Source: Desulfosudis oleivorans
GTDB lineage: Bacteria; Desulfobacterota; Desulfobacteria; Desulfobacterales; SURF-7
DNA: 64,000 bases
Reading direction: 5' to 3'
NCBI GenBank assembly: GCA_020723305.1
Contig: DYJC01000014.1
Location: 62,001-126,000 of the forward strand
Position 1 is the stretch's first letter. Every line of letters begins with the position of its first letter. This document shows positions 1 to 8,812 of this stretch, piece after piece. Both the position numbers and the translations under genes were made by a program. The notes beneath the pieces are model-generated. The model saw nothing but the letters and a program-made list of their open reading frames with translations, was not told where the DNA came from and did no database searches.

Positions 1-1221
1 CAGATCAGCCTGGGTGCTACACCAAACGCTACCCTGCTCGGCCTTGCCGATAAAAACGATCTGGGCGTCCATACCTATTTTTTAACGGACGGAATCATGA
101 ACCTGTTTGCACGGGGTGTGATCACCAACCGGAAAAAGGGTTTTAATGAAAATAAAATCGTTGCCAGCAGTGCAGTGGGTACCCGATCCCTTTATGATTT
201 CATGGACAACAACCCTGCCATTGAATTCCATCCTTCCGATTATGTGAATCGACCATCCATTATCGCAAGGCATAACAAGATGGTGTCCATGAATATTGCC
301 ATGACCATGGATCTGACCGGCCAGGCAGCGATGGACGCGCTTCCATACAACCTTTTTTCCGGGGTTACCGGAATAATGGACTTTGTCCGCGGAGCTTCGG
401 AATCCAACGGGGGAAAATCCATCCTGATGCTGCCATCAACCGGTATGCACGGGAAAAAAAGTCGTATCGTACCCATCCTTGACAACATGGGAGTCGTGGT
501 TCCAAGGAGTGATGTCCAGTATGTGGTTACGGAATATGGTTCGGTAAATCTTGCAGGAAAGAGCATTCAGGAGAGGGCCATGGCCATGATCAGTATTGCA
601 CATCCGGATTTTCGGGATGAGCTTTTTGATCAAGCCAAAGAAAGGGGGCTGCTCGGCCCGGAAAGGACCCTGACTGAATCGATTCACGGTATCTATCCGG
701 TAAACCTGGAAGAGGTAATCACCATTGATAACCAATCCGTTACCATAAGGCCGGCAAAACCGGTTGATGAGAGAAGGATTCAGGAGCACTTCTACAGTCT
801 GGACAGGGATGACATCGTTGCCCGATTTTTTCACAAAAAAACCAGCTTTGTCCATGATGAGGTAAAAGGTATCTCACAAATCGACTATATCAAAGATCTT
901 ACCATCCTGGCCGTTGTGGGAGAGATCGGTTTTGGCCGCGTGATCGCCATCGGCGAATGCCTGCTGAACCAGTCCAACAATATGGCTGAAATCGCCTTCT
1001 CCGTAAGCAAGGCATACCAGGGAAAAGGGCTGGGACGAATGATACTGAAAAAACTGACCGATTCCGCACGGGAAAACGGGATATCCGGTTTCTTTGCCTA
1101 TACATCGTCACAGAACAAGGGGATGGTAAATCTATTCAAGACACTGCCATACAAAATAAAAATCATACTGGAAGATGATATGCTTCATTTAAGCTGCAAA
1201 TTTGAGGATCCGGTTTCTTAA
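1..1221 (+). CDS. Acetyl-CoA hydrolase/transferase family protein with C-terminal GNAT domain (5' end outside window)
   Basis: The frame is open from base 1, so the start lies upstream; 406 residues are visible. The first ~250 read as the C-terminal half of the acetyl-CoA hydrolase / 4-hydroxybutyrate CoA-transferase family: IGATPN-like opening (SLGATPNATL), DLGVHTYF, then GGKSILMLPST and VTEYGSVNLAGKS. These enzymes move or hydrolyse CoA on short acyl chains. From about residue 275 a GNAT acetyltransferase domain follows, with the acetyl-CoA loop QGKGLGRMI near base 1020. The fusion of the two domains is a known bacterial architecture; whether the GNAT part acetylates a protein is not known from sequence. 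The catalytic glutamate region is not in the window. The next gene is convergent. Confidence 0.88.
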   Translation, partial: QISLGATPNATLLGLADKNDLGVHTYFLTDGIMNLFARGVITNRKKGFNENKIVASSAVGTRSLYDFMDNNPAIEFHPSDYVNRPSIIARHNKMVSMNIAMTMDLTGQAAMDALPYNLFSGVTGIMDFVRGASESNGGKSILMLPSTGMHGKKSRIVPILDNMGVVVPRSDVQYVVTEYGSVNLAGKSIQERAMAMISIAHPDFRDELFDQAKERGLLGPERTLTESIHGIYPVNLEEVITIDNQSVTIRPAKPVDERRIQEHFYSLDRDDIVARFFHKKTSFVHDEVKGISQIDYIKDLTILAVVGEIGFGRVIAIGECLLNQSNNMAEIAFSVSKAYQGKGLGRMILKKLTDSARENGISGFFAYTSSQNKGMVNLFKTLPYKIKIILEDDMLHLSCKFEDPVS

Positions 1222-1263
1222 CCTGGAAAAGCGGCCCGAAATGTTTTACAAATCTTTTAAATC

Positions 1264-3159
1264 TTATTTTTCCAGCGCTTTCTGGATGGCATCTGAAATC
1301 TCCTGCCGGACAAAAGGCTTCATGATATAAGCCTGAATGCCGATTTCCAAAGCTTTTTCCGATGAAATCAGTTCACTGAATCCTGTACAGACGATAATGG
1401 GAATATCCGGTCTGACGGCAAGAATCTCTTTGGAGAGTTCGATCCCTGTCATGTTCGGCATGGTGGTATCGGTTATCACAAGATCAAACGTTTCCGGGTC
1501 TGCCTGAAACAATTCAAGGGCAGCCATGCCGCTTTCCGCTGTAACCACTTCATGGCCCAACCTCCGGAGCATCCGATTTCCCGCATCAATCAGAGCCGGC
1601 TCATCGTCCACAAACAGAATCTTCCCGCTTGCAGCAGCTTGGCCTTTCTTTTTCTTCTCCATGGGTTTTTCCATCTCTTCCACCCTTGGGAAACAAACTG
1701 TAAATACAGTGCCTTTGCCTTTTGCATTTTCTACACTGATGAATCCGTTATTCACCGAAATAATGCCATGTACTACGGAAAGTCCCAAACCTGTCCGATT
1801 CTCCGACTTTCGAGTGGTAAAAAATGGATCGAAGATTCGTTTCAGATTTTTGGGCAATATCCCCTTACCTGTGTCTTTAATTTTAAGTTGAATATAGTCG
1901 CCCGGTTCTGCATCAAAACCAGGAGGGATCTCCTCCACGTAGACTTGATCAAGTGTGATTTCAAGATTACCCCCGCTTTCCTTCATGGCATCCACTGCAT
2001 TGTTGATCAGATTGACTACCATTTGCTGCAATTGAGCCGGGTCTGCCATTACCATTCCAATATCGGTCGGGATATATTGCGTAATATCAATCGTTGTCGG
2101 GATGACCGACCGGAGCATTTTCAAGGTCTCTTTGATAATAATCCCGAATTGGATCGGTTTTTTCTCTGTGATGGCCTCACGGCTGAAGGTAAGAATCTGA
2201 TCCACCAGCTTCTTGGCCCGCTGGCTGGATTTCAGTATCTGTTGAATGGAATATGCAACATCTGAATCTGATTTTACATCGTCCAGCGCCATCTCGGCAT
2301 TCAGTACAATGGCGCCCAGAATATTATTAAAATCATGGGCGATCCCTCCGGACAACGTACCGATGGCCTCCATTTTCTGCGTCTGCATGACACGAGCCTC
2401 GTATTGTTTCTCCGCGGTGATATCCCGCAAAAAAACCAGGCTGGCAGGTCTCTCCTCCCACTCGATTTCAACCAGCTTTGCCTGAACAATGAGTTCCTTT
2501 TCATTTTTATGCCAGCTTTTAAAAGCGATTGTCTTGATCCGCTTCCGGCTTCTTACCAGTTCCCGGAACTGCTTGATCACCGCTTCCCTGTTATGGGTAA
2601 TGATAAAATCCACATAGTGGCCATTTAAAAATGCTTCCTTGGAAAACCCGGTCATATCAACAATTCTGGAATTGACGAATTTGATCACATCATCTTGTAT
2701 AATAATGATTCCATCTGTGGCATTTTCAATTAAAAACCGATACTTCTCTTCCGATTTCCGGAGCGCGGCCTCGGTCTGTATCCGGTGGGTGACATCCCGT
2801 GCAATACCAAAAATTGCATAGGGCTTATCCTCCTTATATACCAGCACGCCCTTGGTTTCCACATAGACGGATTGACCGGTTTCTAAAGTCAGCTCATACT
2901 CCCTGATCTCATTGTCAACCCCCTTTTCAAGGATGTTGTGCAGCGATTCCATGGCTTTTTGAATTTGTTTTTCATCCAGCAAAGATGCAAAATTTACTTT
3001 CCCAAGGTTATCCCTTTTCACACCGAGGAGTTCAAGGGCCGCAGGATTTGCATCCAGAAAATTGCCTTCCAGGTCATGAAGATAAATACAGTCCTGTGAC
3101 CGATCCAAAAGGTTCTTGTATATTTTTTCGATTTCAAACACATTGAGTTTTTCCGGCAT
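1264..3159 (-). CDS. PAS-PAS hybrid sensor histidine kinase with C-terminal receiver
   Basis: 631 residues with no transmembrane segment, so probably a cytoplasmic sensor. Order: PAS 1 (about 12-130), PAS 2 (about 138-255), HisKA with phospho-acceptor His275 in SGGIAHDFNN, HATPase with N-box LINNAVDAM and G-boxes DTGKGI and GLGLSVVHG, then a receiver (about 510-630) with phospho-Asp in ITDTTMPNMTG. The receiver suggests an internal phosphorelay, with output to a partner not seen here. Ligand and target are unknown. The ATG at 3159 has a GAGGG ribosome site about 9 bases upstream. It is divergent from the RNase-like gene at 3399, across a 239-bp gap in which I see no clear element. Confidence 0.93.
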   Translation of the reverse strand: MPEKLNVFEIEKIYKNLLDRSQDCIYLHDLEGNFLDANPAALELLGVKRDNLGKVNFASLLDEKQIQKAMESLHNILEKGVDNEIREYELTLETGQSVYVETKGVLVYKEDKPYAIFGIARDVTHRIQTEAALRKSEEKYRFLIENATDGIIIIQDDVIKFVNSRIVDMTGFSKEAFLNGHYVDFIITHNREAVIKQFRELVRSRKRIKTIAFKSWHKNEKELIVQAKLVEIEWEERPASLVFLRDITAEKQYEARVMQTQKMEAIGTLSGGIAHDFNNILGAIVLNAEMALDDVKSDSDVAYSIQQILKSSQRAKKLVDQILTFSREAITEKKPIQFGIIIKETLKMLRSVIPTTIDITQYIPTDIGMVMADPAQLQQMVVNLINNAVDAMKESGGNLEITLDQVYVEEIPPGFDAEPGDYIQLKIKDTGKGILPKNLKRIFDPFFTTRKSENRTGLGLSVVHGIISVNNGFISVENAKGKGTVFTVCFPRVEEMEKPMEKKKKGQAAASGKILFVDDEPALIDAGNRMLRRLGHEVVTAESGMAALELFQADPETFDLVITDTTMPNMTGIELSKEILAVRPDIPIIVCTGFSELISSEKALEIGIQAYIMKPFVRQEISDAIQKALEK

Positions 3160-3398
3160 TTCTAAAACCCTCGGTTCTGAAAAAAATTAAAATTCTAGGA
3201 TGGTCATACTCTGCCATAGAACAAAGGGCAGGGCAAGCATAACATGATTCCGTTTCTAAAGTTCATAAACGATTGTTCCAATTATCAAAGGGCCCTGGGC
3301 TTTCCTCTTGCCGATATTTATGATACGGTTATTCCATTTTTAAAATCATGCCCCTGACCATAAATTGATAGACCTTTAAAAATAAAAAAGGAACAGCC

Positions 3399-4979
3399 AT
3401 GTTTATTACCTTTTATGGTGCTGCCCGTGAAGTAACCGGGTCCATGCATATGGTTACAACAGAGACAGATCATATTCTGTTTGATTGCGGAATGTTTCAA
3501 GGACGCCGGCAAGAGTCGGAAGAAAAAAATCGGGCAATTCCATTTGATGCCGGTATTCTTTCCGGGATTATCCTTTCCCACGCTCATATTGACCATTCCG
3601 GACGAATACCATGCCTTACCCGGAAGGCATTTAACGGTCGAATCATCTGTACCGATGCCACAAAGGACATCTGTGAATATCTGCTTCCGGACAGTGCAAA
3701 AATTCAGGAGTCAGATTCCAACTATTTAAATTACAAGGTGGTTAGAAACTTTTTAAACCATTTGCAACCATCCAAGAAAAAAAATTCAGCATCGCCTGGA
3801 GAAATAAAGGAGATGAAAAAACTTCTCAAAGGCAAAGGGCAAAAACTCAACTATGAAAAAATCAACATGCTGATCGACAGATATCATCTGAAAAAAGTTA
3901 CCCCGCTTTATACAACAGCCGAAGCGCAACAGGCCTTGGGCTTTTTTGACGGATATCCCTATGGTCGCCTGATAACCGTTGGAAAAGGAATGACCTGCAA
4001 ATTTTACGATGCAGGCCATATTCTCGGATCAGCCATCTGCATGCTCAAGGTGCAGGAAAACGGGAAAACCCACAATATCTGTTTTTCCGGAGATTTTGGA
4101 AGATTTGACAAACCCATTCTGCAAAATCCCACACTGTTGTTTGACAAAGAGGATCAGGAAGTAGACCTTCTGGTGATGGAAAGTACTTACGGAAATCGAG
4201 AACACGGCCCGGCAACGGATATAAAGCAGAAACTGAAAACAATTATCTGTGAAACCGTTGAACGGGGCGGATCGGTATTGATCCCTGCTTTTGCGTTCGG
4301 CAGGGCACAGGAACTGATTTATGTATTGCATGAGCTGTATAATGCAGGCGAAGTGCCCCGCATACCTGTGTATCTGGACAGCCCGCTTGCTATCGATCTG
4401 ACGCGGGTGTTCGGCGAACATCCTGAGCTTTATGATCAGAAAACCCATCAGGATTTTCTTGAAAACGGAAAAAATCCGTTTTCATTCAAACAGATGAATT
4501 TCATCAAATCAATTGAGGAATCCATGGCGCTCATGCGGGAGGAAAAACCCTCGATCATTATTGCTTCTTCCGGCATGTGTGAAGCCGGCCGTGTTCTTCA
4601 CCATCTGAGATACAAAATCCATAATGAAAAACATACCATCCTCATTGTCGGATTCATGGCGGAAAATACGCTGGGGCGCAGGATACTGGAGCAGGGACAG
4701 AAATATGAAGAGTCCGGCCGGAAAGGAAACGCCCCCTTGTTAACGTTTTTAAACAAGGAATACCCTTTACAGGCTCATGTAAAAAATATCGGTGGATTCA
4801 GCGCGCATGGAGACAAAACCGAATTACTCCGCCTGGTAAAAAAATCCAACCTGAACATCAAGAAGATTGCCGTTGTTCACGGGGAAGAAGATCAGACTTT
4901 TTCCTTTGCAGACCTTCTGAAGCAAGAAGGTTTTTCAGCCGTTGTCCCCAGGAGGGGTGAAACCATTCAGATCCAATAA
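3399..4979 (+). CDS. Beta-CASP metallo-beta-lactamase-fold RNase-like protein
   Basis: 526 residues. It has the full metallo-beta-lactamase/beta-CASP set: SHAHIDHSG (metal site), DAGHILGSA, FSGDFGR, MESTYGNREH, the beta-CASP segment, then SSGMCEAGR and the C-terminal GGFSAHGD (RMMBL motif). Family members (CPSF73/YSH1-like, TTHA0252-like) are RNA endo/exonucleases, so a role in RNA processing or decay is likely but unproven. The middle has an inserted lysine-rich segment around residues 115-150 of unknown role. The start has AAGGAACAGCC in front of the ATG. The adenosine-specific kinase gene follows after 18 bp and is probably co-transcribed. Confidence 0.92.
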   Translation: MFITFYGAAREVTGSMHMVTTETDHILFDCGMFQGRRQESEEKNRAIPFDAGILSGIILSHAHIDHSGRIPCLTRKAFNGRIICTDATKDICEYLLPDSAKIQESDSNYLNYKVVRNFLNHLQPSKKKNSASPGEIKEMKKLLKGKGQKLNYEKINMLIDRYHLKKVTPLYTTAEAQQALGFFDGYPYGRLITVGKGMTCKFYDAGHILGSAICMLKVQENGKTHNICFSGDFGRFDKPILQNPTLLFDKEDQEVDLLVMESTYGNREHGPATDIKQKLKTIICETVERGGSVLIPAFAFGRAQELIYVLHELYNAGEVPRIPVYLDSPLAIDLTRVFGEHPELYDQKTHQDFLENGKNPFSFKQMNFIKSIEESMALMREEKPSIIIASSGMCEAGRVLHHLRYKIHNEKHTILIVGFMAENTLGRRILEQGQKYEESGRKGNAPLLTFLNKEYPLQAHVKNIGGFSAHGDKTELLRLVKKSNLNIKKIAVVHGEEDQTFSFADLLKQEGFSAVVPRRGETIQIQ

Positions 4980-4997
4980 TGAAAAGGAGGCAGTGAT

Positions 4998-5480
4998 ATG
5001 GAAATCAAAACCGTCACAATCGAAAACCCTGACAGTCTGAATCTGATTTTAGGGCATTCCCATTTTATCAAAACCGTAGAGGATATTTTTGAAGCAATGG
5101 TCAATGGTGTGGCCGGAGCCAAATTCGGGATTGCCTTTTGTGAAGCTTCTGACAAATGCTTGGTCCGATATACCGGGACAGACAATGAACTGATTGAACT
5201 TTCCAAAAAAAATGCTTATGCCCTGTCCGCCGGTCACAGTTTTATTGTATTTATGAAGGATATGTTTCCGATCAATGTCCTGAATGCCATCAAAGCCGTA
5301 CCGGAAGTCTGCCGGATATTCTGCGCAACAGCAAACCCGGTGGAAGTCATTATCGCTGAAACCAAACAAGGGCGGGGTATTCTTGGCGTGGTTGACGGTT
5401 TTGCATCAAAAGGAATCGAAACGGAAAAAGATATGGATGCACGAAAAGGACTACTGAGGGCAATCGGATACAAACAGTAA
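4998..5480 (+). CDS. Adenosine-specific kinase (DUF355 family)
   Basis: 160 residues, the full family length. It matches the adenosine-specific kinase family (structurally known from hyperthermophilic archaea) throughout: it opens MEIKTVTIENPDSLNLILGH, has SGNELIELSKKNAY-like text and the C-terminal GRGILGVVDGF followed by ARKGLLRAIGYK. Members bind adenosine/AMP-type ligands; the physiological reaction remains poorly defined. AAAAGGAGG lies just before the ATG. It sits between an RNase-like gene and aroB in one transcription direction, which would fit nucleoside salvage after RNA turnover, but that link is inference. Confidence 0.88.
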   Translation: MEIKTVTIENPDSLNLILGHSHFIKTVEDIFEAMVNGVAGAKFGIAFCEASDKCLVRYTGTDNELIELSKKNAYALSAGHSFIVFMKDMFPINVLNAIKAVPEVCRIFCATANPVEVIIAETKQGRGILGVVDGFASKGIETEKDMDARKGLLRAIGYKQ

Positions 5481-5527
5481 TCCCATTGTTCCATTTGATC
5501 AAAGTCATGACTATCAAGGAGAGGCGG

Positions 5528-6553
5528 ATGAAACGGGTTGAGATTCATGGTGCTGCAAAAAATTCAACGATTTTAATCGGGGAATGCCTGAAAAATCTGA
5601 GCAACTATATCCCTTCTCAGGATGTTGTCCTGATTACCGATGAAACAGTTTCCAAATATTATAAAAAAGATTTTCCAAAATTCAGAACCATCACCATTGG
5701 CATGGGTGAATGTATCAAAACCCTGGACACAGCCGGTCTGATCTATCAGGAACTCCTTGCCATGGACGCCCAGAGATCGACCTTTATCGTGGGAATTGGC
5801 GGGGGAATTGTCTGTGATCTTACCGGTTTTGTCGCATCCACATTCCTGCGGGGCGTCCGCTTTGGATTTGTGTCTTCTACCCTGCTTTCACAAGTGGATG
5901 CCAGTGTCGGAGGGAAAAACGGGGTGAATTTCAAGGGATTCAAAAACATGGTAGGTGTTTTCAACCAGCCGGAATTTGTTATCTGCGACCTGAATCTTTT
6001 AAAAACACTGCCTGAAAAGGAGTTGCTGTGCGGATTTTCAGAAGTCGTAAAACATGCCCTTATTGAAGACCGTGATTTGTTCACTTTCATCGAGAATAAT
6101 ACATCAAAAGCGCTTGCACTGGATCAAGTTGTACTGGAACGATTGGTTCATGATTCGGTTGTAATCAAATCATCTGTGGTCAACCGGGATGAAAAAGAAA
6201 AAGGAGAGAGAAGAAAACTGAACTTCGGTCATACATTCGGCCATGCCATTGAAAAAACCACCGGTATTCCCCATGGTGAAGCCGTCAGTCTCGGAATGGT
6301 GCTTGCCGCATCCCTCTCTGTCCGGAAACATCTTCTCTCAGGAGAAGAGTTTCACAGAATATCCAGACTGCTGAAAAATCTCAAACTGCCCACAAAACTG
6401 GAATATGATAAAAGAGAAGTGATAGACGCCTTGAAAAAAGATAAAAAGAGAGAAGGAGATCATATTCACTTTGTACTCATCAATGGAATCGGCAAATCCG
6501 TAATTGCTGAAATCTCCATCCAGGAGTTAAACCAGATGATCGAATCTCAATAA
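5528..6553 (+). CDS. aroB: 3-dehydroquinate synthase
   Basis: 341 residues from the chosen ATG. It converts DAHP to 3-dehydroquinate, step two of the shikimate pathway, using NAD and a divalent metal. Diagnostic segments: GIGGGIVCDLTGFVAS (NAD site), QVDASVGGKNGVNF, SEVVKHALIEDRDLF and the metal-binding NFGHTFGHAIEKTTG. The open frame extends back to 5486, but AAGGAGAGGCGG directly precedes the ATG at 5528, so that start is preferred. The first-step enzyme of the pathway is encoded far away at 56983. The gene follows the adenosine-specific kinase after 47 bp. Confidence 0.95.
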   Translation: MKRVEIHGAAKNSTILIGECLKNLSNYIPSQDVVLITDETVSKYYKKDFPKFRTITIGMGECIKTLDTAGLIYQELLAMDAQRSTFIVGIGGGIVCDLTGFVASTFLRGVRFGFVSSTLLSQVDASVGGKNGVNFKGFKNMVGVFNQPEFVICDLNLLKTLPEKELLCGFSEVVKHALIEDRDLFTFIENNTSKALALDQVVLERLVHDSVVIKSSVVNRDEKEKGERRKLNFGHTFGHAIEKTTGIPHGEAVSLGMVLAASLSVRKHLLSGEEFHRISRLLKNLKLPTKLEYDKREVIDALKKDKKREGDHIHFVLINGIGKSVIAEISIQELNQMIESQ

Positions 6554-6633
6554 CAGCGGAAAAAACATCTTTACAAAAACCAAACCAATCGGTATGTTTT
6601 ATCCTCACCATACTTGACAGATAAGGAGGGAAC

Positions 6634-8370
6634 ATGTCACGAAGCGGCGGAGAACTCATTGCTCACGTCCTGCACAATCACGGTGTTCAACATCTATTCA
6701 CATTGTGCGGCGGGCACATCTCTCCCATCCTGGTCGGTTGCAATTCTCTTGGAATCAAAATCATCGACGTCCGGGATGAAGCCAATGCGGTTTTTGCAGC
6801 AGATGCCGTATCCCGTATAACCGGAACACCCGGCATTGCCGCGGTAACAGCCGGTCCGGGCGTAACCAACACCATCACCGCCCTTAAAAATGCCGAGATG
6901 GCCCAATCTCCGCTGATTCTGCTAGGCGGAGCCGCAGCAACCATTACCCGTGGCAGAGGTTCACTTCAGGATATCAATCAGATGGCTGTTCTGAAAACCA
7001 TTGTAAAATCAGGCCTCGCCATTCGGCAAAACTGCGATATCCTTCCAGTCATGGAGCGAGCATTTCAGGAAGCCCAATCCGGAGTCCCCGGACCGGTATT
7101 TGTTGAATGTCCCATTGATCTTCTATATGAGGAGTCCCTTGTCAGGGCCATGTATGGAGGTTCTGCTGAAAAAAACAGATCATTGAATCTGAAAAGCAAA
7201 CTTTTCCAATTTTACCTAAACCGTCATGTGGATAAAATGTTTGCCTGTGACCTGGATAGCATGGAGGCCGTTCGCCAGGATATCCAAACACCGGAATGGA
7301 AACAGAAGAAACTTGAAACAGCCCTCAAAATGATACACAAGGCCAGACAGCCTGTTCTGATCATCGGCAGCCAGGCCATGCTTCACCCGAAAGAATCAAC
7401 TACCCTTGCAAAGGCTGTTGAACAAATCGGCATGCCGGTATATCTGACCGGAATGGCCAGAGGCTTGCTGGGAGCACAAAGCCGCCTTCAAATGCGTCAC
7501 AGCAGAAAGGATGCACTCCGAAAGGCTGATCTGGTGATGATTGCAGGCATGCCCTGTGATTTCAGACTCGAATATGGAAAAGCCATCCCTTTACAGTCCA
7601 AACTGATTTCCATTAATCTCAGCAAATCCGATCTTTCATTGAACCGGAAGCCGGACTTAAGTGTTCATGCAGATCCCTGTGCCTTCCTCTGCGCGCTCGG
7701 TGAGAAAGGCTCTTTTCAGGATCATGCTGAATGGATCCAGTTACTAAAATCAGCCGATAATATCAGGGAAGAAAAAATCTCCTCCTTTGCTCAGAAAAAA
7801 ACCGACTTTATCAATCCCCTTCTGTTCCTCCGGAAACTGGATGCATTTCTGGATGACCACAGCATGATTATCGCAGATGGAGGAGATTTTGTTGCCACAG
7901 CCTCATACATCTTAAGACCCCGTGGCCCATTGACCTGGCTGGATCCGGGTGTATTCGGCACATTGGGTGTGGGAGCAGGATTTGCCATGGGTGCGAAACT
8001 GTGCAAACCGGATTCGGAAGTCTGGCTGATCTATGGAGACGGTTCCGCCGGATACACTCTTCAGGAATTCGACACCTATGTCCGCCATAAGATCCCTTTG
8101 ATCGCTGTGATTGGAAATGACGGCGGATGGGCGCAAATTGCCCGTGACCAGGTTGAGGTATTGAAATCCGATATCGGCACTCGATTGAACCGAACGGATT
8201 ATCACAAGGTTGTGGAAGGATTTGGAGGAAAAGGCTTTCTGGTGGAAGAGGAAAGCCGGATCCTTCCCACTCTGGAGTTGGCAAGAGATACAGCAAGAAA
8301 AGGCATACCTGTTGTCATAAACCTGCTGATCGGAGCCACGGATTTCCGGAAGGGATCGATTTCCATGTAA
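6634..8370 (+). CDS. ThDP-dependent enzyme of the ILVBL/2-hydroxyacyl-CoA lyase type
   Basis: 578 residues with three ThDP-enzyme domains. N-terminal PYR domain: [12 protein letters not shown] and the activating glutamate near residue 49 in [13 protein letters not shown]. Central TH3 domain: around LIIGSQAM and MARGLLG. C-terminal PP domain: GDGSAGYTL about 468, then GNDGGW about 494, the metal/ThDP motif. From memory of the human protein, the segments [28 protein letters not shown] and TDFR-GSI are shared with ILVBL (HACL2), not with classical acetolactate synthase. The human N-terminal membrane anchor is absent. A 2-hydroxyacyl-CoA lyase-like C-C cleavage is plausible; substrate unknown. 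Ribosome site AAGGAGGGAAC. No ilvN-like small subunit is adjacent. Confidence 0.87.
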   Translation: MSRSGGELIAHVLHNHGVQHLFTLCGGHISPILVGCNSLGIKIIDVRDEANAVFAADAVSRITGTPGIAAVTAGPGVTNTITALKNAEMAQSPLILLGGAAATITRGRGSLQDINQMAVLKTIVKSGLAIRQNCDILPVMERAFQEAQSGVPGPVFVECPIDLLYEESLVRAMYGGSAEKNRSLNLKSKLFQFYLNRHVDKMFACDLDSMEAVRQDIQTPEWKQKKLETALKMIHKARQPVLIIGSQAMLHPKESTTLAKAVEQIGMPVYLTGMARGLLGAQSRLQMRHSRKDALRKADLVMIAGMPCDFRLEYGKAIPLQSKLISINLSKSDLSLNRKPDLSVHADPCAFLCALGEKGSFQDHAEWIQLLKSADNIREEKISSFAQKKTDFINPLLFLRKLDAFLDDHSMIIADGGDFVATASYILRPRGPLTWLDPGVFGTLGVGAGFAMGAKLCKPDSEVWLIYGDGSAGYTLQEFDTYVRHKIPLIAVIGNDGGWAQIARDQVEVLKSDIGTRLNRTDYHKVVEGFGGKGFLVEEESRILPTLELARDTARKGIPVVINLLIGATDFRKGSISM

Positions 8371-8391
8371 GGTTCTTTTATAAAAAAGCTA

Positions 8392-8419
8392 TTGACATCT
8401 CCTTATCATTATCTATAAT
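8392..8419 (+). promoter_or_regulatory. Consensus sigma-70 promoter of hipBA-like operon
   Basis: TTGACA (8392-8397) and TATAAT (8414-8419) are separated by 16 bp, both matching consensus exactly. It lies 61 bp before the HipB-like start, in an AT-rich leader. Confidence 0.8.
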
Positions 8420-8435
8420 GGCTTAAAAATAGTTT

Positions 8436-8480
8436 ATTATTTGAATAATTTTATATTAATAGATTAAATTAAGGCTATTA
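8436..8480 (+). promoter_or_regulatory. Candidate HipB operators (inverted repeats) between promoter and start
   Basis: Two small inverted repeats follow the -10 box: ATTATT-TG-AATAAT (8436-8449) and TAATAG-N12-CTATTA (8457-8480), the second ending at the start codon. Autorepression of hipBA operons by HipB at such palindromes is established in E. coli; assignment here is inference. Confidence 0.4.
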
Positions 8481-8812
8481 TGGATTTCTATTCGATGACG
8501 GATAAGGGGATTGGGATTGAAATCGGCAGCCGTATCAAATCTCTTCGCCTGCGCAAAAATATGACGCAGCAATATGTTGCAGAGGCGGCGGGCCTTTCGC
8601 TGAATTCCATCAAAGCCCTTGAATCCGGAAAAGGTAAATTGTCTAGCCTGATTGCCGTGCTGCGGGAGCTGAATGCCCTGGATTCATTGGATGTCTTTCT
8701 TCCGGATGTTCCGGTTAGTCCTCTGCAACTGGCCAGAGCACAGGGGAAAAAACGTCAACGGGCTTCCGGCAACCGGATTCAAGGTACAACCGGGGAAACC
8801 ACAGAATGGTAG
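8480..8812 (+). CDS. HipB-like antitoxin, XRE-family DNA-binding protein
   Basis: 110 residues. A helix-turn-helix of the XRE type occupies about residues 13-68: GSRIKSLRLRKNMTQQYVAE, then GLSLNSIKALESGKG. The C-terminal tail is basic and low in structure, as in many HipB proteins. It would bind and neutralise the kinase encoded next and repress the shared promoter. AAGG stands six bases before the ATG. The stop overlaps the HipA start by 7 bp, showing translational coupling. This and the next gene form a complete-looking type II module. Confidence 0.85.
   Translation: MDFYSMTDKGIGIEIGSRIKSLRLRKNMTQQYVAEAAGLSLNSIKALESGKGKLSSLIAVLRELNALDSLDVFLPDVPVSPLQLARAQGKKRQRASGNRIQGTTGETTEW

Noticed and set aside
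1552..2265. 237-residue plus-strand frame inside the hybrid kinase
   Set aside because: Antisense shadow; the minus strand has intact HisKA/HATPase motifs.
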